This document shows, piece by piece, positions 34,567-41,989 of a stretch of DNA of 64,000 nucleotides. Both the position numbers and the translations under genes were made by a program. Position 1 is the stretch's first letter, and each line of letters begins with the position of its first letter. The stretch comes from Streptomyces sp. NBC_01485 (GTDB taxonomy: Bacteria > Actinomycetota > Actinomycetes > Streptomycetales > Streptomycetaceae), in the NCBI RefSeq assembly GCF_036227125.1, contig NZ_CP109435.1, positions 4,650,001 to 4,714,000 on the forward strand. Reading direction: 5' to 3'. The notes beneath the pieces were generated by a model. It ran no database searches, was not told the DNA's origin, and saw nothing but the letters and a program-made list of their open reading frames with translations.

Positions 34567-36054
34567 GTGGCCGACGAGCTCACCCCGGCTGTGCCGGATG
34601 ATGCTGCTACCGCAGCGGGCCCGGAGACTGAGTCTGAAGAGCCCATCAAGAAGCGGAAGAACGGCCTGTACCCGGGCGTCTCCGACGAGCTGGCCGAGAG
34701 CATGAAGTCCGGCTGGGCCGACACGGAGCTGCACGACCTGCGGCCGATCGCCCAGGCCGCCGAGACCGCCGCCCGCCGCGCCGCGCTCTCCGCGCGCTTC
34801 CCGGGCGAGCGTCTGGTGATCCCCGCGGGCAACCTGAAGACCCGCTCGAACGACACGGAGTACCCCTTCCGGGCGTCGGTCGAGTACGCGTACCTCACCG
34901 GCAACCAGACCGAGGACGGCGTGCTCGTCCTGGAGCCCGTCGCGGACGGCCACCGGGCGACGATCTACCTGCTGCCGCGCTCCGACCGCGAGAACGGCGA
35001 GTTCTGGCTGTCCGGGCAGGGCGAGCTGTGGGTCGGCCGCCGGCACTCGCTCGCCGAGGCGGAGCAACTGCACGGCATCCCGGCCTCCGACGTCCGCGAG
35101 CTGGCGGACAGGCTGCGCGAGGCCACCGGTTCGGTGCGGGTCGTGCGCGGCTACGACGCGGGCATCGAGGCGGCCCTGACCGACAAGGTCACCGCCGAAC
35201 GCGACGACGAGCTGCGCGTCTTCCTCTCCGAGGCCCGCCTCGTCAAGGACGAGTTCGAGATCGGCGAGCTGCAGAAGGCCGTCGACTCCACGGTCCGCGG
35301 CTTCGAGGACGTCGTCCGCGTGCTCGACAAGGCGCAGGCCACCTCCGAGCGCTACATCGAGGGCACGTTCTTCCTCCGCGCGCGGGTGGAGGGCAACGAC
35401 GTCGGCTACGGCACCATCGCCGCCGCCGGCCCGCACGCCTGCACGCTGCACTGGGTGCGCAACGACGGCCCGGTCCGCTCCGGCGACCTGCTGCTGCTCG
35501 ACGCGGGCGTCGAGACGCACACGTACTACACCGCCGACGTCACGCGCACGCTGCCGGTCGACGGCCGCTTCACCGAGATCCAGAAGAAGATCTACGACGC
35601 CGTGTACGACGCCCAGGAGGCCGGTATCGCGGCCGTCACGCCGGGCGGCAAGTACCGCGACTTCCATGACGCCGCGCAGCGCGTGCTGGCCGAGCGGATC
35701 GTCGAGTGGGGCCTCGTCGAGGGTCCGGTCGAGCGCGTTCTGGAGCTCGGCCTGCAGCGCCGCTGGACGCTGCACGGCACCGGTCACATGCTCGGCATGG
35801 ACGTCCACGACTGCGCCGCCGCGCGCGTGGAGTCGTACGTCGACGGCACGCTGGAGCCGGGCATGGTGCTGACCGTCGAGCCCGGGCTGTACTTCCAGGC
35901 CGACGACCTGACGGTGCCGGAGGAGTACCGGGGGATCGGCGTCCGCATCGAGGACGACATCCTCGTCACGGAGGACGGCAACCGGAACCTGTCGGACGGG
36001 CTGCCGCGCCGCTCCGACGAGGTGGAGTCCTGGATGGCTTCACTGAAGAGCTGA
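34567..36054 (+). CDS. pepP: Xaa-Pro aminopeptidase (aminopeptidase P)
   Basis: 495 residues, M24B pita-bread metallopeptidase with all five dinuclear-metal ligands: Asp in LLLLDAGVETH, Asp in YTADVTRT, His in HGTGHMLGMDVHD, Glu in TVEPGLYF and Glu in GVRIEDD. Removes N-terminal residues before proline. GTG at 34567 is chosen because AGGAGG ends 6 nt upstream; the ATG at 34561 touches that site and is unlikely. Cytosolic. Confidence 0.95.
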   Translation: MADELTPAVPDDAATAAGPETESEEPIKKRKNGLYPGVSDELAESMKSGWADTELHDLRPIAQAAETAARRAALSARFPGERLVIPAGNLKTRSNDTEYPFRASVEYAYLTGNQTEDGVLVLEPVADGHRATIYLLPRSDRENGEFWLSGQGELWVGRRHSLAEAEQLHGIPASDVRELADRLREATGSVRVVRGYDAGIEAALTDKVTAERDDELRVFLSEARLVKDEFEIGELQKAVDSTVRGFEDVVRVLDKAQATSERYIEGTFFLRARVEGNDVGYGTIAAAGPHACTLHWVRNDGPVRSGDLLLLDAGVETHTYYTADVTRTLPVDGRFTEIQKKIYDAVYDAQEAGIAAVTPGGKYRDFHDAAQRVLAERIVEWGLVEGPVERVLELGLQRRWTLHGTGHMLGMDVHDCAAARVESYVDGTLEPGMVLTVEPGLYFQADDLTVPEEYRGIGVRIEDDILVTEDGNRNLSDGLPRRSDEVESWMASLKS

Positions 36055-36102
36055 CGAGCTGACGGCGGGCCGAGGCGACCGGGCGGGCGGCATCGGTGAG
36101 TT

Positions 36103-36136
36103 GACGGGCGCCGGTCGGGCTGGACCGGCGCCCGTC
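36103..36136. terminator. Bidirectional terminator between convergent genes
   Basis: GACGGGCGCCGGTC-gggctg-GACCGGCGCCCGTC: perfect 14-bp stem between pepP and the CitG-like gene. Confidence 0.8.
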
Positions 36137-36229
36137 CCGGGCGTGCCGCGACCGCGTGCGATGACCGCCGTTCGCCGGACGGTCGTCCGAGTCGTGCTCG
36201 CCGTATCGCCTCGATGGACACCGTCCGCG

Positions 36230-37063
36230 TCAGGCGGCTCTGGTCGGTGTGGTGGTCGGTAGGGCGTCCACGAACAGGGCGCCTGCCAGGAGGCCCGCGC
36301 TGCCGCGGGGGCTCCACGCGCGCGCGTGGAGGTCGGTGTCGAGGTCGGAGAGGGCCTTGCGGCCCGCCGGGGTCGCCGTGCCGCCCGCCTCCAGGACGGT
36401 GCGGGCGCCGGCCTGGACGTGGCGCAGGCCCAGGGGGCCGGCGGTGTGCAGGAGTTCGGTGTCCTGGAGGGTGGACATCACGGTGAGCAGGGCGTCGAGC
36501 CGGGCGTCGGGCTCGTCCGCGCCGGCCGAGCGGGCCGCGCCCAGCGCGCCCAGGGCCCGCCGTACGTGCGGGAATCCGGCGCGGGCCTCGCCGCGGGCGC
36601 CGGCCGCGCCGTACTTGGCCGAGACCGTCGCGCCCCGCGAGGGCCGCCGTGGGGCGGCCCGGTCGGGGTGTGCGGCGATCCGCTTGGCGGTCGCGGCGAC
36701 GTCGACGCCCCGCGCGCGGGGTTCGAGGGCGGCCGCCGCGACGAGCAGGCCGAGCGTCCACAGCGCGCCCCGGTGCCCGCCGCCGGCGAGGCCCACCGAG
36801 TGCTCGGTGCACCTCCCGATCGCGCCCAGTTCCGCGCGGAGCCGGGGCGTGGGTTCGCCGGTGCGGCGGGCGGCCGCGGCCATCGCCGCGAGGCCGGGCG
36901 CGAGCGCCTTGGCCGACCAGCGCAGCCCGCAGTGGTCCCTGCGGGTGACGCGGGCGGCCAGGTCACGGGGGTCGGGCAGGCCCGGCTTGGGAGCCAGGGC
37001 CAGTTGACCGGTCAGCGCGGCCACCGCGGCCTGCGCGAGCTCCTCGTCCACACGGCTTGTCAT
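36230..37063 (-). CDS. Triphosphoribosyl-dephospho-CoA synthase family protein (CitG/MdcB-like)
   Basis: 277 residues with the family's signature pieces: KPGLPDPRD (residues ~28-36), GGHRGALWTLGLL, GARGEARAGFPHV and a C-terminal SPRGSAGLLAG. The enzyme makes the prosthetic-group precursor of citrate lyase or malonate decarboxylase. Two usual motif residues are changed (N to G before HRGA; D to G in SPxGSAxLL), and no lyase or decarboxylase genes are near, so its present role is uncertain. It starts 10 bp after the dioxygenase stop: same operon. Confidence 0.75.
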   Translation of the reverse strand: MTSRVDEELAQAAVAALTGQLALAPKPGLPDPRDLAARVTRRDHCGLRWSAKALAPGLAAMAAAARRTGEPTPRLRAELGAIGRCTEHSVGLAGGGHRGALWTLGLLVAAAALEPRARGVDVAATAKRIAAHPDRAAPRRPSRGATVSAKYGAAGARGEARAGFPHVRRALGALGAARSAGADEPDARLDALLTVMSTLQDTELLHTAGPLGLRHVQAGARTVLEAGGTATPAGRKALSDLDTDLHARAWSPRGSAGLLAGALFVDALPTTTPTRAA

Positions 37064-37073
37064 GACCGCGACC

Positions 37074-38015
37074 CTACGAGGACGCGGAGGCCGACGGGGC
37101 GCCGCTGGGCGCACCGCTCGGCGCACCGCTCGGAGGCGTGCCGCCACCGCCACCGCCGCTGCCCGCGCCGGTGCTCTCGGCGTCGGGGTCTACGCCCAGG
37201 GTGATGGACCCCTTGTAGCCCTTGGACGGGTCGGCCTTGTGCACGGCCTTCAGCGTCAGCAGCCCGCTGGACGTGCCGCCGCCGTCGTACACCATGTCGT
37301 TGTCGAGGGTGGTGTAGCTGCCGGAGTGCTGGGAATAGGGATCCAGCGTGAAGATCTCCTCGGCGACGTCGTCGGCGAAGAACAACTGGCCCGTGTAGTT
37401 GACCTTGCCGCCCTCGTAGGTGCCGTCCTCCTTCTGGCCGCCGGTGTGCACCTTGAGGTGGATGTGGCAGGTGCGCGGCGTGTACCAGCCGGGGAAGATC
37501 GTCTCGAACTTGACGACCCCGTTGGCGTTGGCGATCTGGTAACCGCGCAGATAGGTGCCGTCGTTGGCGGTGGAGCCGTCCTCGCTCTCCGCCGGGGCCG
37601 AACCGCCGGGGTTGGCCGTGGTGTAGCCGGAGTAGTAGCCCCAGGCGTCGCAGTGCCAGATCTCGACGGCGGCACCGGAGACCGGCGTACAGCCGTCGGT
37701 GGCGTCGACGACGGTCAGACGCAGGGTCAGCGGCACACCGCTCTTGCCCTCGGTGATGTCCTTGCGCACCAAGGCACCATCGAGGTAGTACGGCCCTTCC
37801 GTGACGCTCGTCATCAGCGTCATGCACTCGCTGCTGGTCGAACTGACGGAGGCGGCGGACGTCGCCGCGCTCGCCTCGGCGTCCGTGGCAGTGCCCGTGT
37901 CGGCGAAGGCCGACTGGTAGCCGGCGACGGCGAGTCCGCCGGCCGCGACCGTGCCGCCGGTCACCACGAGGGCGCGCCGCCGGGTGATGCTGGTGTCCTG
38001 GTGATTTCCCGTCAT
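37074..38015 (-). CDS. Tat-exported intradiol ring-cleavage dioxygenase
   Basis: 313 residues. Twin-arginine signal (TRRRALVVTGGTVAAGG, ~residues 11-27). The catalytic domain (~65-245) has the Fe(III) ligands of the protocatechuate/catechol dioxygenase fold: Tyr in EGPYYLDG, Tyr in FPGWYTPRTCHIHLKVH and the two His of CHIH. Cleaves catechol-type rings outside the cell, plausibly lignin fragments. The tail is Gly then SGAPSGAPSGAP-type repeats. ATG at 38015 lies 7 nt after TACCTT, pointing to a leaderless mRNA. Confidence 0.9.
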   Translation of the reverse strand: MTGNHQDTSITRRRALVVTGGTVAAGGLAVAGYQSAFADTGTATDAEASAATSAASVSSTSSECMTLMTSVTEGPYYLDGALVRKDITEGKSGVPLTLRLTVVDATDGCTPVSGAAVEIWHCDAWGYYSGYTTANPGGSAPAESEDGSTANDGTYLRGYQIANANGVVKFETIFPGWYTPRTCHIHLKVHTGGQKEDGTYEGGKVNYTGQLFFADDVAEEIFTLDPYSQHSGSYTTLDNDMVYDGGGTSSGLLTLKAVHKADPSKGYKGSITLGVDPDAESTGAGSGGGGGGTPPSGAPSGAPSGAPSASASS

Positions 38016-38113
38016 GAGCATGAAGGTAGGAACGCCACCAGTGCGCTGCATGGGGGAACGCTGAGAGGAACCTGTGAGTGCCGGGAGGCGCCCTCAGGCG
38101 CTCTTACAGACCC

Positions 38114-38569
38114 TCAGACGGCCATCAGCGGCGCGTCCTTCTGCCACTTGAGCATCTTGTCGAAGCTCACCACCGCGCCGCTGAACCCCGGCCTGTTGCC
38201 GATGTGGACGTGGTCGGCGAGTTCCTGGATGAGGTAGAGGCCGCGGCCGTGCTCGGCGTCGGTGCCCGTGCGGACCGGGGCGGGGGCGGGGCGTTCACCC
38301 GTGAACCCCGGGCCCGAGTCGGCGACCTCGATGCGGCACTTCTCGCCGTCGAGGTACGCGGTGACGCGGTACGCCTCCGAACAGCCGCCGTGCGCGGTGT
38401 CCCCGCCATGCTCCACGGCGTTGGCGCAGGCCTCGCTCAGGGCGACGGAGAGGTCGTAACTGACGTCGGGATCGACGCCCGCCGTCTCCATGGTGCCGAG
38501 CAGCAGGCGCCGGGCGAGCGGAACGCTCGCGGCTTCGCGCCGGAGATGGAGTGACCACCAGATGCTCAT
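38114..38569 (-). CDS. RsbW-like ATP-binding regulator
   Basis: 151 residues, GHKL fold with N box LSEACANAVEHGG (~residues 44-56), G1 VADSGPGF, G2 HGRGLYLIQELADHV. Serine kinase/anti-sigma type, a large Streptomyces family. ATG at 38569 is chosen for conserved start SIWWSLHLRREAAS and GGAG just upstream; the frame stays open for 47 further codons. Confidence 0.82.
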   Translation of the reverse strand: MSIWWSLHLRREAASVPLARRLLLGTMETAGVDPDVSYDLSVALSEACANAVEHGGDTAHGGCSEAYRVTAYLDGEKCRIEVADSGPGFTGERPAPAPVRTGTDAEHGRGLYLIQELADHVHIGNRPGFSGAVVSFDKMLKWQKDAPLMAV

Positions 38570-38831
38570 GCTCCAGCCTCCTGGCCGCGGCTCGACATAC
38601 CGATACGTATTGCCGCCCATGGCCGTGCGTAAGCACGAACTCCGCGTGATGCCGCCCATATGGGGGATGCACGCGGGCTCGGAATCGGTGTATGTGGGAC
38701 CCAGGAGCACCAGTTCGTACCAGTCCTACCAGGCCTAACCGTCGGACACAGAAGGTGATCTTCCGCATCACAGGGAACCTTGTGGACCTGCCGTATGGAC
38801 GCGGTAAGGCCAGTGCGATGATGAGCCCGCC

Positions 38832-39758
38832 ATGACTGCCCCCCAGGGTGAGCGCTCCGGACGCGATCTACGGCTGCTGCGGGCCACGATGTTCGCCGCG
38901 GTCTGCGTCGTGCTGGCCGCCGCCGGGCACACCATGGCCTCCTGCGCCACGGTCCCGCTGTGGACGCTGGCCGCGGGATTCCTGGGCGCCCTCGCGGTCG
39001 TGGTGCCGCTCGCCGGACGCGCGCGCTCCCTGCCGGGCATCGCGGCGCTCCTCGCGCTCGGACAGACCGTGCTGCACACGCTGTTCGGACTCGGCCAGCA
39101 CACCGCCTCGGCCGCCGTCTCCGCCGCGTCCACCACGTCGGCCTCTGCCACTGCCTCCGCATCCGTCTCCGCATCCGTCTCCGACGTCACGCTCGTCGAA
39201 CGGGCGGCGCGGCTGGTGTGCGGGGCGTCGGCGGCGGTGATCAGCCCCGCCCAGGCCCAGAAGATGCTCGTCGAGGCGCGGCTCTACCCCCAGGGCACCG
39301 GCGGCGGCGCCGACAGCGGCGTCGGCACGGACATGAGCGGTATGGGCGGTATGAACGCCATGAGCGGGATGGGCGGGTTCGGCTCGCACCATCCGGCGGA
39401 CGCCCTGTCCTCCGCCGGTTCGTCGATGTCCCTGCTGCCGTCCCTGCCCATGCTGCTCGGTCACGTCCTCGCCGCCCTCACCGCCGGATGGCTGCTGCGG
39501 CGCGGCGACACGGCCCTGCTGCGGCTGCTCGCCCTGTCGGCGCACGGCGTCGCCGAGGGGGCGCTCGTACGGTCCCTGCGCGGGGCGCTCGCGCTGGTGC
39601 GTGCCCTGCTCGCGGGGCTGCCCGCCGCGCCCGGTGCGGGACCGCGCGTCCCGCACCCCGCTCTGCACGCACCCGCTCCGCCCCGCACCACCGCACTTCA
39701 GCACTCGGTGATCAGACGAGGCCCACCGGCCGTATCCGTTCTCGTCCTCGCTGCCTGA
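38832..39758 (+). CDS. Integral membrane protein with Met/His-rich loop, copper locus
   Basis: 308 residues. At least four transmembrane helices (~15-35, 40-62, 68-85, 195-215), a Ser/Ala linker and a Met-rich loop (MSGMGGMNAMSGMGGFGSHH, ~residues 172-191) suited to Cu(I) binding. It is the first gene of a rightward group with ycnI, sco, ecuC, copCD and dtpA, so a role in copper handling is inferred. Confidence 0.7.
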   Translation: MTAPQGERSGRDLRLLRATMFAAVCVVLAAAGHTMASCATVPLWTLAAGFLGALAVVVPLAGRARSLPGIAALLALGQTVLHTLFGLGQHTASAAVSAASTTSASATASASVSASVSDVTLVERAARLVCGASAAVISPAQAQKMLVEARLYPQGTGGGADSGVGTDMSGMGGMNAMSGMGGFGSHHPADALSSAGSSMSLLPSLPMLLGHVLAALTAGWLLRRGDTALLRLLALSAHGVAEGALVRSLRGALALVRALLAGLPAAPGAGPRVPHPALHAPAPPRTTALQHSVIRRGPPAVSVLVLAA

Positions 39759-39921
39759 CGCGACACGACCAGCACTCCACCACACCGGGGAGCTGCCGCC
39801 GTCGTGCGGCACGCGCGCGTGCGCACCCCACACGGTGCACACGCCTCTCCTCACCCGCAGAACTCACTGCATCGCTGGCTCACCGATTCGCTGAATCACT
39901 GAGAGTGGAGTGCTCGCCGTT

Positions 39922-40680
39922 ATGAAGACCTCTCGTATCGCCTCCCGCGTCGCCGCCACCGCCGCCGTCGCCGGTTGCGCCGTCCTCGTCCTGTCCTCGC
40001 CCGCCCTCGCGCACGTCAGCGTCGCCGCCGAGGGCAGCGCCGCCAAGGGCGGCTACGCGGTCGTCGACTTCAAGGTCCCCAACGAGCGGGACGACGCCTC
40101 GACCACCAAGCTCGAGGTCGCCTTCCCGACCGACCACCCGCTGGCCTCCGCGATGCCGGAGCCGATCAACGGCTGGAAGATCGACGTCACCAAGGCGAAG
40201 CTCGCCAAGCCCATCACGATGCACGGCAAGCAGATCTCCGAGGCCGTCTCCAAGATCACCTGGACCGCCACCGGCAAGGGCATCGAGACCGGCTACTTCC
40301 AGAAGTTCCCGGTCTCCGTCGGCGCGCTGCCCGAGGATGCCGACGAACTCGTCTTCAAGGCGATCCAGACGTACTCCAACAAGGAGGTCGTGCGCTGGAT
40401 CGAGGTCCAGGAGGACGGCGCGGAGGAGCCGGAGAACCCGGCCCCGGTGCTGACCCTGGCCGCCGCCTCCGAGGACGGCCACCACGGCACGAGCGCCGAG
40501 GAAGCCTCCGACAAGTCCGACGACGCCAAGGCCACCGCCACGACGACCGAGGCCGCCTCCGACTCCGGTAGCAGCGACACCACCGCCCGGGTCCTCGGCG
40601 TGGTCGGCATCGCCGTCGGCGCCGCCGGTGTGGCGTACGGCGTGCTCGCCGGCCGCCGTCGGACGACGACCGACGCCTGA
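39922..40680 (+). CDS. ycnI: YcnI-type copper-binding membrane protein (DUF1775)
   Basis: 252 residues. Signal peptide cleaved after ALA to expose an N-terminal His (AHVSVAAEG), the residue that with a conserved Trp (NGWKIDV) binds Cu in YcnI. DUF1775 domain to ~residue 170, acidic Ser/Thr linker, C-terminal membrane anchor (VLGVVGIAVGAAGVAYGVL) and RRR tail. Acts at the outer face of the membrane. GGAG lies 11 nt before the ATG. Confidence 0.9.
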   Translation: MKTSRIASRVAATAAVAGCAVLVLSSPALAHVSVAAEGSAAKGGYAVVDFKVPNERDDASTTKLEVAFPTDHPLASAMPEPINGWKIDVTKAKLAKPITMHGKQISEAVSKITWTATGKGIETGYFQKFPVSVGALPEDADELVFKAIQTYSNKEVVRWIEVQEDGAEEPENPAPVLTLAAASEDGHHGTSAEEASDKSDDAKATATTTEAASDSGSSDTTARVLGVVGIAVGAAGVAYGVLAGRRRTTTDA

Positions 40681-40708
40681 TCCCGCACTCTGTACCTGCT
40701 CGACCGCC

Positions 40709-40808
40709 GCGCGCACCGGGGCCCGACCCGTACGGTTCCCTTCGCACCTCGGGGTCCACGGGTCCCTCCGGGCCGTAGGACCCCGGGCCATAGGACCCCG
40801 GTGCGCGC
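40709..40808. repeat. 13-bp inverted repeat with internal direct repeats upstream of sco
   Basis: GCGCGCACCGGGG (40709-40721) pairs with CCCCGGTGCGCGC (40796-40808). Inside are two copies of TAGGACCCCGG (40776-40786, 40791-40801). It fills the ycnI-sco gap; could be a terminator or a regulated leader. Confidence 0.65.
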
Positions 40809-40837
40809 CGGATTTCATACATCTGGGACATTTCTCT

Positions 40838-41491
40838 ATGCGCAAGAAGACGTTCGCCGTGGCCGCGCTGCTCGCCGCCGCCACCCTCACCCTCTCCGCC
40901 TGCGGCAGCGGGGGCAGTGACAGCGGCAGCCCCGTCGCCGTCGTCTCCGCAGACACCTCGCAGCAGGCCGCGACCGTGCTCGACCAGCCCTTCACCAAGC
41001 CCGACCTGGTCCTCACCGACACCCAGGGCAAGCCGTACGACCTCCGCAAGGAGACCGCCGGCCACCCCACGCTGATCTACTTCGGCTACACCAACTGCCC
41101 GGACGTCTGCCCGCTGACGATGAGCAACATCGCCGTCGCCAAGAAGCAGTTGCCCAAGGCCGAGCAGGACGAGCTGCGCATCGTGTTCGTCACCACCGAC
41201 CCGGACCGTGACACCCCGGTCGCGCTCGGCAAGTGGCTCAAGGGCATCGACCCCCAGGTCGTCGGCCTGTCGGGGAAGTTCGCCACCATCCAGGCCGCCG
41301 CCCGCACCGTCGGCATCTCCGTCGAGGCGCCGCACAAGGACAAGAACGGCAAGATCGTCTCCACCCACGGCACCCAGGTCGTCGCCTTCTCCCCGAAGAC
41401 GAACGGGGGATACCTCCTGTACGGCGAGGAGGCCACGGTCGACGACTACACCAAGGACCTCCCCAAGATCATCAAGGGCGAGAACCCGTGA
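40838..41491 (+). CDS. sco: Sco copper chaperone lipoprotein (SCO1/SenC family)
   Basis: 217 residues. Lipobox LSAC (Cys22), thioredoxin fold with copper/redox motif CPDVC (~residues 87-91) and distal His in THGTQVV (~172). Delivers copper to extracellular or membrane cuproproteins; in S. lividans Sco supplies copper for cytochrome oxidase/GlxA maturation. The stop overlaps the ecuC start (GTGA). Confidence 0.93.
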   Translation: MRKKTFAVAALLAAATLTLSACGSGGSDSGSPVAVVSADTSQQAATVLDQPFTKPDLVLTDTQGKPYDLRKETAGHPTLIYFGYTNCPDVCPLTMSNIAVAKKQLPKAEQDELRIVFVTTDPDRDTPVALGKWLKGIDPQVVGLSGKFATIQAAARTVGISVEAPHKDKNGKIVSTHGTQVVAFSPKTNGGYLLYGEEATVDDYTKDLPKIIKGENP

Positions 41492-41976
41492 GGCACCCGC
41501 TGGGGACCACAGCCCGTACCACCGCCGTGACCAGCGCCGCGATCGCCGGCTCCCTGCTCCTGGCCGGCTGTGGTTCGGGCTCCGACGGCACGTCCGACGG
41601 CACGGCGGAACTGTCCGTCGAGTCCGCCTACATACCGCAGCCCGTCTCCGACACCATGGCCGCCGGTTTCCTCACCATCGTCAACAAGGGCGCTGCGAAG
41701 GACGAGCTGACCTCCGTCACCAGTACCGCGGCGGGCAGCGTCACCCTCCACGAGACCGTCGGGTCGTCGATGGAGGAGGTCACGGCCCTCGATGTGCCCG
41801 CACACGGTCAACTCGTGTTCAAGAGCGGCGAGAACCATCTGATGTTCGAGAAGCTGAAGAGCAAGCCGGTGCAGGGCGAGACGGTGACCGTCGAACTGCA
41901 CTTCGCCGCATCCGACCCCGTCAAGGTCGAGATTCCGGTGGAGTCCGCCACGTACAACCCGAAGACCGGCCACTGA
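41488..41976 (+). CDS. ecuC: PCuAC-type copper chaperone lipoprotein (ECuC)
   Basis: 162 residues with lipobox LLAGC and the PCuAC Cu(I) site: His in VTLHETVGSSMEEV with its Met, and HLM in GENHLMFEKL. Extracellular lipoprotein that passes Cu(I) to Sco. GTG start overlaps sco. Confidence 0.92.
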   Translation: MRHPLGTTARTTAVTSAAIAGSLLLAGCGSGSDGTSDGTAELSVESAYIPQPVSDTMAAGFLTIVNKGAAKDELTSVTSTAAGSVTLHETVGSSMEEVTALDVPAHGQLVFKSGENHLMFEKLKSKPVQGETVTVELHFAASDPVKVEIPVESATYNPKTGH

Positions 41977-41989
41977 GGGAGGGACCACC

